DNA of 17,400 nt from assembly GCA_029863355.1 (NCBI GenBank), contig JAOTVO010000022.1, forward strand, positions 1 through 17,400. The letters run 5' to 3'. The translations under genes were made by a program, and so were the position numbers. This stretch comes from Candidatus Krumholzibacteriia bacterium (GTDB lineage: Bacteria > Krumholzibacteriota > Krumholzibacteria > WVZY01 > JAKEHA01). This document shows positions 6,451 to 14,800 of the stretch, piece by piece; position 1 is the stretch's first letter; each line of letters opens with the position of its first letter. Under the pieces are notes generated by a model, which saw only the letters and a program-made list of their open reading frames with translations, did not search any database and had not been told where the DNA came from.

Positions 6451-7860
6451 CTAGCGAATGTAGCCCAACGAGCGCAGCTGCTCGAGACGCTCATTCTGAT
6501 TGACGGCCTCGCGAATGCGCTCGCGCCGCGCGCCCTGCCAGGCGCGGTCGTCGTAGGTCTTCACGCGCGGCAAGGTGCGCGCGCGGGCGAGCAACGCCGG
6601 GTCGATCACCGCGGCGAGCGGAGTGCCCGACATGTCCTCGGCCAGCGGGATGCCCTTGAGCGCCAGCAGCGTGGGCAGCACGTCGAGCACACCGCCGACG
6701 CGTGGCAGCGAGTCGGGAACGACGTGCTGCACGGGCGTATCGGAGCCGGGCGTGGCGTCGAGTATGTTCGGCCCTGCGGCGATGAACACGCCCGGCGGCG
6801 CGTCCATGTGGTTGCCGGAGTTGCGCTCATCCGGGGGATTGTCCACGCGGAACTCCTCCTTCGGGTTGACCGTGTGCATGCCGTGATCGGAGACGATTAC
6901 GACCGCCGTACCCTCGGGCGCAGCATCGATCAACTCCCCGATGGCGCGGTCGACGTAGGCGTAATAGTCGTCGATCACGCGGCCGAAGTTCTCGATCTGC
7001 TCGGGTGCCGGCGGGTTGTAGAAGTCCCCGGGATGGGCGTAGCGCCAGAAGCGGTGCCCCGTGACGTCGGGCCCGCCGACGTACACGGCCATGAGGTCGA
7101 AGGGCATGCCCTCATCCAGGAGTGCGCGGGCGGTGCGCAGGTACACCGCGTCGGCGCGGAACGCCCACAGGGTCTGATCCCACATGAGCCTGCCGAAGTC
7201 GTCCATGGGGTTCGGGAACTCGCCGAAGATCTCCCGCGTGAGTTCGTCGAGAGAGCTGTCCACTTCGTCGAGCAGCGCCATCACCTCGTTCTGACGCTCG
7301 GGGGGATACACTTGTCCTTCGACCCCCTCTAGCAGCGTTCCCTTCCACAGCGCGCGCTGCGGATCGCGCAGGACGCCGGTCGTGTTGGTCTGACTCACCA
7401 TGACGCCATTGATCGGCTCGGCAGGATAGGTGATCCACCAGCCCAGGCAGTCTACGTCGAGGCTGTAGTCGGAAAGAATGTTCCAGAACGCCTTGGTCTC
7501 GCGGTGCCCGCTCGTGTAGTAGCGGTGCTCCTTTTTCCCGCCGATGGTCTCCTCGTAGATGAAATGTTCGATGCCGTGCTGGGCGGGACGCTTGCCAGTG
7601 GCGATGGTCGTCCAGATGACGGCGGAGTAGGTCGGCTCCATGGTGGCCAGGTAGCCGTACGTGCCCCGCCCCATGAGCGAAGCCACGACGGGCATGCGCC
7701 CCGCTTCCAGGAGCGGCGCCATCACGCGCCATTCGAGGCCGTCTACGGCCAGAAGGAGCATGGGCGCGCGCGCCTCGGCAGAGACTTCGCGCGCCGGCTT
7801 TCCGCACGAGGACGCCACCACCGCGATCGCGGCCAGCAGCGCTGCAGCACGGGATCTCAT
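6451..7860 (-). CDS. Alkaline-phosphatase-superfamily hydrolase, probable lipoprotein
   Basis: The product is 469 residues and belongs to the type I phosphodiesterase/nucleotide pyrophosphatase branch, metal-dependent enzymes acting on phosphate or related esters. An N-terminal hydrophobic segment ends in a lipobox-like ASSC with Cys19, so it is likely lipid-anchored outside the cytoplasm. The metal ligands and nucleophile region are visible: Asp40 in LLLAVDGLEW, the nucleophile region EPTYSAVIWTTIATGK (Ser79 aligns best, Thr77 is the alternative), GGPDVTGHRFW, VIVSDHGMHT and GNHMDAPPGVFIAAGP. The substrate cannot be told from sequence. The frame stays open upstream of 7860, but the ATG there gives the signal peptide and the upstream part overlaps the protease gene, so it is a shadow. 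The gene lies 89 bases downstream of the protease, separated by a GC hairpin, and has its own candidate -10 next to the ATG. Confidence 0.87.
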   Translation of the reverse strand: MRSRAAALLAAIAVVASSCGKPAREVSAEARAPMLLLAVDGLEWRVMAPLLEAGRMPVVASLMGRGTYGYLATMEPTYSAVIWTTIATGKRPAQHGIEHFIYEETIGGKKEHRYYTSGHRETKAFWNILSDYSLDVDCLGWWITYPAEPINGVMVSQTNTTGVLRDPQRALWKGTLLEGVEGQVYPPERQNEVMALLDEVDSSLDELTREIFGEFPNPMDDFGRLMWDQTLWAFRADAVYLRTARALLDEGMPFDLMAVYVGGPDVTGHRFWRYAHPGDFYNPPAPEQIENFGRVIDDYYAYVDRAIGELIDAAPEGTAVVIVSDHGMHTVNPKEEFRVDNPPDERNSGNHMDAPPGVFIAAGPNILDATPGSDTPVQHVVPDSLPRVGGVLDVLPTLLALKGIPLAEDMSGTPLAAVIDPALLARARTLPRVKTYDDRAWQGARRERIREAVNQNERLEQLRSLGYIR

Positions 7861-7867
7861 GAGTGAC

Positions 7868-7876
7868 AGTCTAGCA
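7868..7876 (-). promoter_or_regulatory. Extended -10 directly before the phosphatase-family start (leaderless candidate)
   Basis: On the minus strand TGCTAGACT ends 7 bases before the ATG at 7860-7858. There is no Shine-Dalgarno and no good -35. The motif matches that of the Ser/Thr kinase (TGCTACTCT, 6 bases before ATG), suggesting a shared promoter type giving leaderless transcripts. Confidence 0.45.
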
Positions 7877-7914
7877 TGCGGTGAGTGGCGGCGAGTGCGG
7901 ATTCCCCCGGCGGC

Positions 7915-7943
7915 GGGCGGGCCGGCCGCGAGCCGGCCCGCCC
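7915..7943 (-). terminator. GC-rich hairpin after the protease gene
   Basis: GGGCGGGCCGGC (7915-7926) pairs perfectly with GCCGGCCCGCCC (7932-7943) around a 5-base loop, giving a 12-bp stem 6 bases past the protease stop at 7950. On the minus strand it is followed by GCCGGGGGAATCC, with no T-run, so it is not a textbook intrinsic terminator. It may still terminate or protect the 3' end, as GC hairpins without U-tails often do in GC-rich genomes. It argues that the phosphatase gene has its own promoter. Confidence 0.5.
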
Positions 7944-7949
7944 CAGTCG

Positions 7950-10900
7950 TCAGCGGGTCTTCACCGGGTACTGCGCGGGCCGCGGGGGCAGCCCGCGCGG
8001 GTCGGCTTCGATCCGCTTCATGACCTCCGCGATGCCGCGCTCGAGCTGGGGATCGCGGCCTTCGATCACGGACTTGGGATCGTTCTCCACCTCGATGTCC
8101 GGCTCCACGCCCCAGTTCTCGATGGCCCACTCGCCCTCGAGGGAGACGAAACCGTACTCGGGCGCGTACACGGACCCGCCGTCGATTAGCGGTCCGTGGC
8201 CGCTGATGCCGATCACGCCGCCCCACGTTCGCTTGCCGATGATGGGGCCGAGGCCGGCCTTGTGGAACATGGCCGGGAAGATGTCGCCGTCGGAGGCCGA
8301 CGTCTCGTTGATCAGACACACGAGATGTCCGGTGAACACCGTGTACGGGTACGGGTGACCGTAGTCGCTGTTGCGCGAGTAGTCGATGGACAATAGCTCC
8401 CGCCGCAGCCGCTCGATGAGCATCTGCGAGACATTCCCGCCCCCGTTGCCGCGCACGTCGACGACGAGACCTTCCTTGCGGATCTGTGGGTAGAACCACT
8501 TGATGAACTCGCGGATGCCGTCCGAGCCCATGTCGGGGACGTGCATGTAGCCCACGCGGCCACCCGTGGCACGGTTGACCTTCTCGACGTTTCCGAGCAC
8601 CCAGCTCAGGTAGATCAGTTCGTGCTCGCTCTCCACGGGATCGTACTTGACCTTGCGCGCGCCCTTGAGCGACGGCGACGCGTTGAGCGTTAGCTCGACC
8701 GGACGATCCGCCTTGTGCAGTAGGAGCTGGTACGGGTTCATCGAGGCGGTGAGCTCGACCCCGTCGATGGCCATCACGTAGTCGCCCGCGCGCGCGTCGA
8801 TGCCCACTCCGGTGAGCGGGGCGCGGTATGTCTCTTCCTCGTTGTGTCCGCGCAGGATCTCGGCAATACGGTAGCGGCCGTTCTCCTTGTCGAGCTCCAG
8901 CCGCGCGCCCGGGAGCCCCGCACTGGGACGGTCGGGAACGTCGTAGTCGCCGCCGGAGATGTAGGCGTGCGAGACGCTGAGCTCCGCCACCATCTCGCCC
9001 AGGACATAGTTGAGATCGGAGCGGTGCGCCACGTACGGAAGCAGGGCACGGTAGCGTTCGCCGATCGCCTTCCAGTCGTAGCCGTGCATGTTCTCGGCGT
9101 AGAAGAAGTCGCGGAAGCGCCGCCACACCTCGTCGAAGATCTGCGCCCACTCCTCGGCGGGCACGCGGTCTAGCTTGAGCCCGTCGGTGGACACCGTCTT
9201 GGCCTCGCCCGGGCTGGGCTTGGCATCGTAGAGCTGGTACTTGCCGCCCGACCTGACGAGCACCTTCTTGCCGTCGTGTGACAGGGCGTAGCCACTGGCG
9301 TCCTCGACCATCGTCTTCTCCTCGCGATCCTCGAAGACGAAGATGCGCAGCGACGGTTTGATGTCGCCCTTGCGGCCGTAGTAGAAGGGGCCGCCGCGCT
9401 GGTAGACCAGGTGGCCGTCGATGGCGTAGAGGTTGTAGTAGTTGTCCGGCTCGACGGGCACGCGCGCGACGCGCGCGGCGAGGCCTTCGAAGTCGATCTT
9501 GGTGACTTCCTTCTTTTTCTCTTTCTTCTTGTCCTTCTCCTTGTCCTTGTCGTCGTCCTTCTTCTCTTCGTCGAAGGTCACCTCGTCGCTCTTCGGCGGG
9601 AACGGGTGCTCGACGTCGGCGCGCAGCGCCATGGCGTAGATGCCCGTCTCCCGGTCGAGAACGTAGTTCCACTCGTAGCTCCCGATCTGGGGCGCGTACA
9701 TGCGGTCGGAGAAATAGTAGAGGTACTTGCCGTTGGGATCCCACACCGGCTCGTACTCGTTGAAGTACGGGCCCGTCACGCGGCGCGTCTGGCCGTCGGC
9801 GGCGCTCCAGATGTAGATGGAACGGAACTCGGTCTCGTCGGCGAGCGAGAAGGCCAGGTGCCCGCTGCCCGGCGACCACGCGTAGTCCGTCACCCCCCCC
9901 GACTTGTCGTCGGCGACCTGCACGCTCTTCTTCTTGGCCGGGTCGAGCACGAAGATGCGGCCGTTCTTGTCACTGAAAGCGATGCGTTCGCCGTCCGGCG
10001 ACCACAGGGGGTGGTAGCGCATCTGGTCGCCGTCGCTGGTGAGCTGATCCGCGCCGCCCGCGCCGTCCTGTGCCACCAGGTACAGCTCCTCCTCGCCGCT
10101 CATGTCGGAGATGAAGGCGATCTTCTTCCCGTCCGGCGACCAGGCGGGCCACTTGTCGTGCGCCTTCGAGGAATTGGTCAGGTTGCGCGTCGGTCCCTTC
10201 TCGATGGGCGCGGTGAAGATGTCGCCGCGCGCGGCGAAGACCACACGCTCGCCCTTGGGCGAGAGCCCGAATCCTTCGATGTTCTTGGCCGCCGATACCC
10301 GCGCCGGCCGCATGGCCAAGCCGTCGTTGGGGACGTAGATGGACACCGCGCGGTCCTCCCCGCTGCGCGCGTCGTACACGCGCAGCTCGCCGCCCAGCTC
10401 GTACACGATCTGCCCGGCGGCGTCGGCGCTGGGCCAGCGCAAGTCAAAGGTGGTGCCCTTCGTGAGCTGCTTGGTTGAGCCCGAGGCGATGTCGAAGGCG
10501 TAGAGGTTGAGCGTCCCGTCGCGGTCCGACGTGAAGTAGATCGTGTTCCCTACCCACATCGGATCGCGATCCGTGCGCTTGTGCTTCGTCACCTGCGTCG
10601 CCTCGTAGGTGCCCAGGTCGAAGATGTAGAGATCCTGCGCCCAGCCGCCCTCGTAGCGCTTCCACGTGCGGAAGTCGCGAATGAGCGGCGAGTAGACGAC
10701 CTTGGTGCCGTCCGGGGAGTAGTCGCCTGCGCCGGAGACCGGCATCGGCAGCGGCTCGGGCAGCCCGCCGTCCACCGCCACCGTAAAGAGGCGCGTGTCC
10801 GTGAGGTCCCACCCGTAGCGCATCGAACGGAAGAGCACCGCTTTGCCGTCCACCGTCCAGCCGTAGACCTGGTTGTCCATGCCCCAGCGCGGCGGCAGCG

Positions 10901-11240
10901 GCCCGCGCGCCGGATAGAACGTGAGCTGCCTGGGCGAGCCGCCCTTCACCGGGATGACGTAGACTTGCTCGTCGCCGTCGTACTGCCCCGTGAAGGCGAC
11001 CCACTTCCCGTCCGGAGAGAATTTCGGGAATAGCTCCTGCCCCGGATGGGCGGTGAGCCGGAGCGCCGTTCCCCCCTTCGCACCCGCCACCCAGATGTCG
11101 CCCGCGTAGCAGAAGGCAATGCGGTCGTCATGGATGTCCGGGAAGCGCAGCAGCTTGGTCTGCGCCGTCGCCAGGACTGGCAGCAGTAGAAGCACGAGCG
11201 GTGCCACGCGGGCCGCCAGCCCGACGCGTTTGCTTGTCAT
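7950..11240 (-). CDS. Sec-exported Tricorn-like protease (peptidase family S41)
   Basis: The product is 1096 residues. The start at 11240 is set by an ideal AAGGAGG 5 bases upstream and a signal peptide (LAARVAPLVLLLLPVLATAQ). The first half is TolB/WD-like beta-propeller sequence with many SPDGK repeats, corresponding to Tricorn's six- and seven-bladed propellers. A PDZ domain (GDYVMAIDGVEL) and the S41 core follow. The catalytic residues match archaeal Tricorn in order and spacing: Ser757-His758 (SVSHAYI), nucleophile Ser983-Asp984 (SASDGD) and Glu1041 (AIENWGVEPD); Ser983 to Glu1041 is 58 residues, the same as in Tricorn. VVDVRGNGGGN is the substrate-site loop. A Lys/Asp/Glu-rich stretch (residues about 555-580) is an insertion in the second propeller. 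Archaeal Tricorn is cytosolic and trims proteasome peptides; the signal peptide here means a periplasmic or secreted role in peptide breakdown. Confidence 0.92.
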   Translation of the reverse strand: MTSKRVGLAARVAPLVLLLLPVLATAQTKLLRFPDIHDDRIAFCYAGDIWVAGAKGGTALRLTAHPGQELFPKFSPDGKWVAFTGQYDGDEQVYVIPVKGGSPRQLTFYPARGPLPPRWGMDNQVYGWTVDGKAVLFRSMRYGWDLTDTRLFTVAVDGGLPEPLPMPVSGAGDYSPDGTKVVYSPLIRDFRTWKRYEGGWAQDLYIFDLGTYEATQVTKHKRTDRDPMWVGNTIYFTSDRDGTLNLYAFDIASGSTKQLTKGTTFDLRWPSADAAGQIVYELGGELRVYDARSGEDRAVSIYVPNDGLAMRPARVSAAKNIEGFGLSPKGERVVFAARGDIFTAPIEKGPTRNLTNSSKAHDKWPAWSPDGKKIAFISDMSGEEELYLVAQDGAGGADQLTSDGDQMRYHPLWSPDGERIAFSDKNGRIFVLDPAKKKSVQVADDKSGGVTDYAWSPGSGHLAFSLADETEFRSIYIWSAADGQTRRVTGPYFNEYEPVWDPNGKYLYYFSDRMYAPQIGSYEWNYVLDRETGIYAMALRADVEHPFPPKSDEVTFDEEKKDDDKDKEKDKKKEKKKEVTKIDFEGLAARVARVPVEPDNYYNLYAIDGHLVYQRGGPFYYGRKGDIKPSLRIFVFEDREEKTMVEDASGYALSHDGKKVLVRSGGKYQLYDAKPSPGEAKTVSTDGLKLDRVPAEEWAQIFDEVWRRFRDFFYAENMHGYDWKAIGERYRALLPYVAHRSDLNYVLGEMVAELSVSHAYISGGDYDVPDRPSAGLPGARLELDKENGRYRIAEILRGHNEEETYRAPLTGVGIDARAGDYVMAIDGVELTASMNPYQLLLHKADRPVELTLNASPSLKGARKVKYDPVESEHELIYLSWVLGNVEKVNRATGGRVGYMHVPDMGSDGIREFIKWFYPQIRKEGLVVDVRGNGGGNVSQMLIERLRRELLSIDYSRNSDYGHPYPYTVFTGHLVCLINETSASDGDIFPAMFHKAGLGPIIGKRTWGGVIGISGHGPLIDGGSVYAPEYGFVSLEGEWAIENWGVEPDIEVENDPKSVIEGRDPQLERGIAEVMKRIEADPRGLPPRPAQYPVKTR

Positions 11241-11245
11241 GGAAT

Positions 11246-11252
11246 CCTCCTT
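11246..11252 (-). promoter_or_regulatory. Strong ribosome binding site fixing the protease start
   Basis: AAGGAGG on the minus strand, 5 bases before ATG 11240. It decides the start against in-frame codons upstream (the frame is open to 11348) that would put a non-hydrophobic extension before the signal peptide. This is one of only three clear Shine-Dalgarno sites in the window. Confidence 0.85.
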
Positions 11253-11299
11253 GGGTGTGCGGGTCACAGCGACTCTTCCGTTCGGAGTTGGAAGCACTG

Positions 11300-11305
11300 A
11301 GTATA
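11300..11305 (-). promoter_or_regulatory. Possible -10 (TATACT) for the protease gene
   Basis: TATACT on the minus strand (11305-11300) would start transcription near 11293, giving a leader of about 52 bases. No recognisable -35 is present at the expected spacing. Confidence 0.3.
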
Positions 11306-11374
11306 TAGAATTCGGACGCGTCGATCCATCTCCCGGTTGCGTATCCATACGGATGTCGCAGGGCCGGAACTCTC

Positions 11375-11404
11375 ATTATAACCTAATTAATGACAATATG
11401 TTAT
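11375..11404 (-). promoter_or_regulatory. Consensus -10 (TATAAT) and weak -35 for the protease gene
   Basis: On the minus strand a perfect TATAAT occupies 11380-11375, with ATAACA (11404-11399, 4/6 match) 18 bases upstream. It lies in the most AT-rich patch of the window (about 11373-11406), which is typical of a promoter in GC-rich DNA. The leader would be about 128 bases. TTGTCA at 11396-11391 is a better -35 sequence but is only 10 bases away, so it cannot pair with this -10. Confidence 0.4.
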
Positions 11405-11417
11405 AGAGCAGACCGGG

Positions 11418-11431
11418 CGCCTGGCCAGGCG
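11418..11431. promoter_or_regulatory. 14-bp perfect palindrome, candidate operator
   Basis: CGCCTGGCCAGGCG is a perfect dyad in the 267-base divergent region, ending 4 bases before the possible -35 of the small Cys-rich protein gene. Position and symmetry suit a regulator-binding site. No regulator gene is adjacent, and GC-rich palindromes arise by chance, so confidence is modest. Confidence 0.35.
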
Positions 11432-11435
11432 GAGC

Positions 11436-11464
11436 TTTTCCCCGCTGCCGTCGTCCCGTATATT
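11436..11464 (+). promoter_or_regulatory. Possible promoter of the small Cys-rich protein gene
   Basis: TTTTCC (11436-11441, 3/6) and TATATT (11459-11464, 5/6) are 17 bases apart on the plus strand. Transcription would begin near 11471, about 37 bases before the ATG at 11508. The -10 is good and the -35 poor. Confidence 0.4.
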
Positions 11465-11507
11465 CGGCGGGTCCGTACACACGAAATTCGAAACAGGAGA
11501 GGAACCA

Positions 11508-11705
11508 ATGGCGTTTTACACCTGCGAGAAATGCGGAATGAGCATCGGCACCATGACCTGTGGCAAGTGCGGCAAGCAGCTCGTGCACGACACCGTCACC
11601 AAGGACGACGGGACCAAGGTCCACGTCACCAAGTGTCCGGAGGGTCACGGCATGGTCAAGTCGCCCCTGTGCTGCGGCGCCGACATGACCTGCAGCATCG
11701 GCTGA
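11508..11705 (+). CDS. Small Cys-rich, zinc-ribbon-like protein
   Basis: The product is 65 residues, preceded by AGGAGAGG (11495-11502) at a good distance, so it is well supported as a real gene. Cysteines come in pairs: CEKC (residues 6-9) and CGKC (18-21) in the first third, then a lone Cys with a nearby His (KCPEGHGMV) and a CC pair followed by one more Cys near the end (LCCGADMTC). Two CxxC knuckles suggest one zinc ribbon; the later Cys/His residues could bind a second metal. There is no signal peptide or membrane segment, so it is probably cytoplasmic. I do not recognise a named family with a known function. It is monocistronic: a strong terminator follows within 30 bases. Metal storage, redox or nucleic-acid binding are all possible. 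Confidence 0.8.
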   Translation: MAFYTCEKCGMSIGTMTCGKCGKQLVHDTVTKDDGTKVHVTKCPEGHGMVKSPLCCGADMTCSIG

Positions 11706-11732
11706 CCCAGCTCACCCATCGCCTCGAACAGA

Positions 11733-11771
11733 AAGACCCGGCCCGGTCGCATGCGATCCGGGCCGGGTCTT
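11733..11771. terminator. Strong bidirectional hairpin terminator
   Basis: AAGACCCGGCCCGG (11733-11746) pairs perfectly with CCGGGCCGGGTCTT (11758-11771), a 14-bp stem with an 11-base loop. It sits between the convergent ends of the small Cys-rich gene (11705) and the giant gene (11803). Short T-rich stretches follow on both strands (TCTTCGTT on plus, TCTTTCTGTT on minus), so it can serve both genes. Confidence 0.8.
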
Positions 11772-11802
11772 CGTTGCGATGCCGGCGGCTCCCGCCCCGC
11801 CG

Positions 11803-14800
11803 TTACTTCAGCAGCAGCATTTTCTTCGTCGCCCGGTGCTTGCCCGCCTCCAGGCTATAGAAGTAGATGCCGCTCGACACGCGCGAGCCGCGGTTGTCGT
11901 GGCCGTCCCACACGACCTTGTAGAAGTCCGCCACCCGCTCCTCGTCGACGAGGGTGCGAACGAGGCGCCCGGCCACGTCGTAGACGCGCAGGCGCACGAG
12001 TGCCTTGTCGGGAATAGTGAACTTGATCGTCGTCGTCGGGTTGAACGGGTTGGGCACGTTCTGCCCGAGCTCGAACGAGGCGCGGTAGGTCACCTTGTAG
12101 GGGCCGAACACGCCGCCCACGCCCGCGTCGGTCACTTCCTCGAGCTTGTAGTAGTACGCTCGGTTGGGGCGCACGCTCTCGTCGCGCCACTCGTAGCGGC
12201 CGCCGTCGGGGCGGTTGACAGCGGGCACGAGCTCTTCGGTCACCTCCCGGTAGATGCCCTCGGACTGGTCGGAGCGGTGCACGCGGAAGCCGCGCACGCC
12301 GAACTCGACCGCGGTGCGCCAGCGCATCACGGCCGCGCCCTCCTCGATGGAAAGGTCGAAGCTCGAGAGCGCCGTGGCCAGCGGCATGGTGATCTCGAAC
12401 ATACCGCTCATGCCCGCCCCGATGGCGAAGCAGATCTTGTGGCAGTCCTTGTAGATGGTGACCATCACGCGTACCGAGTCCGAGAATGCATGCGGCACCA
12501 GCCACTCGACGCTGCCGTTGTCGGGGATGCCCTCGGCGATGGGGCTCCAGTCGCGGCCGTCGTTGAGGGAGTAATGCACGTCGACGAAGTCCACCTGCAC
12601 ACCTTCGGGCGACACCCACTGGATGTTGAAGATCGTCCCCGCGTGCAACGTGGCGTCCGCGCTGGGCTGCGTGACCAGCGGGCGGAGGGTGCGAATGGTG
12701 TCGTCCCCGGCAAACCGCTCTCCGCTCGTCAGCTCGCCGGTTATCCTCACTGGTACGCTATCACCTTGCGGGACGATCTCCTGGAACTGCTCGCGGTCGA
12801 AGAGCACGCGCCGTTCCAGGATGCCGTCGTTGTCGTGATCGTCGTAGGGGAAGAGCCACGGCTGCGTGGCCGGGATCACGCCGTTCAGGCGCACGGCGGC
12901 GACGTCGATGTCGTGCGGGTCGTACTCCTCGGGCAGCTCGATCCAGCCGCGGATGTACCGTCCGCGCCACTGGCGCCACCAGTCGTCGTCTTCCGGATCG
13001 CATGAATCCTCGTCCACGGGGATGAGGAGCGTGCGCGGCTTGACGAATACATCCGCCGCGATGGTGGGAATGGCCTGGCCGTAGAGCGTGATCGACTGGT
13101 CTCCGGGTGTGGTGACCAGGAAGTTGCCGCTGCCTTGCGGGTCGATCGCGATCCCGGCCGGGTCGGACCCGGTCGGGATGGTATCGACGAAGGCGATCTG
13201 TACGATCGTCGGCGGCAGCTGCGCCGGCGGCGCGTCCACAGCCGACACACCCCCGAGCACCTCGAGCGAGATCACGATGACCTGGTCGGAGTTTTCCTGC
13301 ACGAGGTACACGAGCGCTCCGTCGGCGGACACCGCCACCGCCTTGGTGCCGGCGCCGGTCTTGGCGGTTCCCACCACGTCGTTGTAGCTGGACGACAGCG
13401 GATCCACGTCGACGATCAACAGGTCGCCGTTGTCTGCGAGGATGATGAGCAGGGCCCCGTCCGCGGTCACCGCGACCGCCTTCGCACCCGCCCCCGTTTG
13501 CCCCGTGCCCACCACGGAGTAGCTCGTGGGGCTGACCTCGACGTAGCCGTCCACGGTGCCGAGGAAGATGCGCGTCCCGTCGGCGGTTACCGCAATTGCC
13601 TTCGCGCCCGCCCCCGTCTGTGGGGAGGCGATCACCGAATGGTGCGTGGCGCTCGAGCTGTCCCCGTCGATCACGCTGATGGAGTTAGCGCCGGCGTTGA
13701 CGACGAGCACGCGGCTGCCGTCGGGCATCACCGCGACGTCGACGGGGCTATTGCCGACGATCAGCGTCTCCGTCACCTGGTTGTAGTCGGCGAGCGAGTT
13801 CGGGTCGGTGCCGATCACCGATAGGCTCGACGACCCCAGGTTGGTGACGTAGCCGTAGCTGCCGAGGGGGTGGATGTCGATCGCCACCGGCTGGTCGCCC
13901 ACCGCGATGCCCGGCAGCGTCACCATGCCGTTCACCTCCACCGGGATCACCACGTCGCCGTCGGGGCTCACCGAGTAGCTCACCGCCCCGTCCGGGGTCA
14001 CGGCGATCGCCTTGCCGCCGGCGCCGGTTTGGGCCGTGCCGATCACGTCGTCGATCGTCGTCGTGGTCGGAACCAGCACGACGAAGTTCTTGCTGTTGGA
14101 CGTCGTCACACCCACCTGCACCGCCACCGGACCCGAGACGGCGCCCACCGGTACGGTCGCCGTGACCGAGCTCGGCGTCGACAGGGTCGCGGTCGCGTTG
14201 ACGCTGCCGCTGAAGAGCACCGTGTTGGCCGAGGCTACCGGGTCGAAGCCGGTGCCGCTGACCGTCACCGGAACGCCCACCGTGCCGCTGGGCGGCGAGA
14301 TGGCCGTGATGGCGAGCGGCGGCGGCGGCCGGGTGGTGAACGCGTTCGTCTGCGGGTTCTGCAGCGGCCCGCTCGAGGTGTCCTCTACCGCCGCCGTCGC
14401 CTCCACTTGGTATACCGTGGAGGCCGCGAGCGGCATGAGCGGCGTCATCGAGACCTTGCGATCGCCGTCCGTGTAGCCGTAGGCCACGGGCACCGGCGTC
14501 GGATTACCCTGCGCGTGCAGATAGAGCGACGTACTGGAGATGCTCGTGCGCTTCACGGCCCGGCTGAAGGTGGCCTGTACCGCGGTGGTCAGGCTCACGT
14601 TGGCCGTGCTGTTGAGCGGGATCACCTGCACGAGGTTGAGCGGAAGCGTCTCGGGATTCTCGTTCGCCCACAGGCTGAACGTCTGCGGCGAGCCGATGAG
14701 ACCCGCCGCGGACGCCTGCACGAACTGGCTTCCGGGGGTGGCGCCCATGCGCATCCAGACCTCCGCGAAACCGTTCGCGTCCGTGGCTCTGACGAGCTGC

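Noticed and set aside
6444..6453. Search for a terminator between the convergent kinase and phosphatase-family genes.
   Set aside because: Only 4 bases separate the stops and no inverted repeat is visible around them.
7861..9879. Minus-strand extension of the phosphatase-family frame upstream into the protease gene, apparently one 1142-residue protein.
   Set aside because: The upstream part overlaps the protease in another frame and is Arg/Gly/His-rich; the lipoprotein signal begins at 7860.
9411..10478. Plus-strand frame with a striking hydrophobic run that looks like a membrane helix (around 9490-9580).
   Set aside because: It is the antisense of the Lys/Asp/Glu-rich tract of the Tricorn-like protease; complementing purine-rich codons makes Leu/Val/Phe codons.
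13334..14046. Regular repeats considered as a CRISPR-like or tandem non-coding array.
   Set aside because: Spacing is uneven (120, 137 and 411 bases), the repeats are in frame and encode propeller blades.
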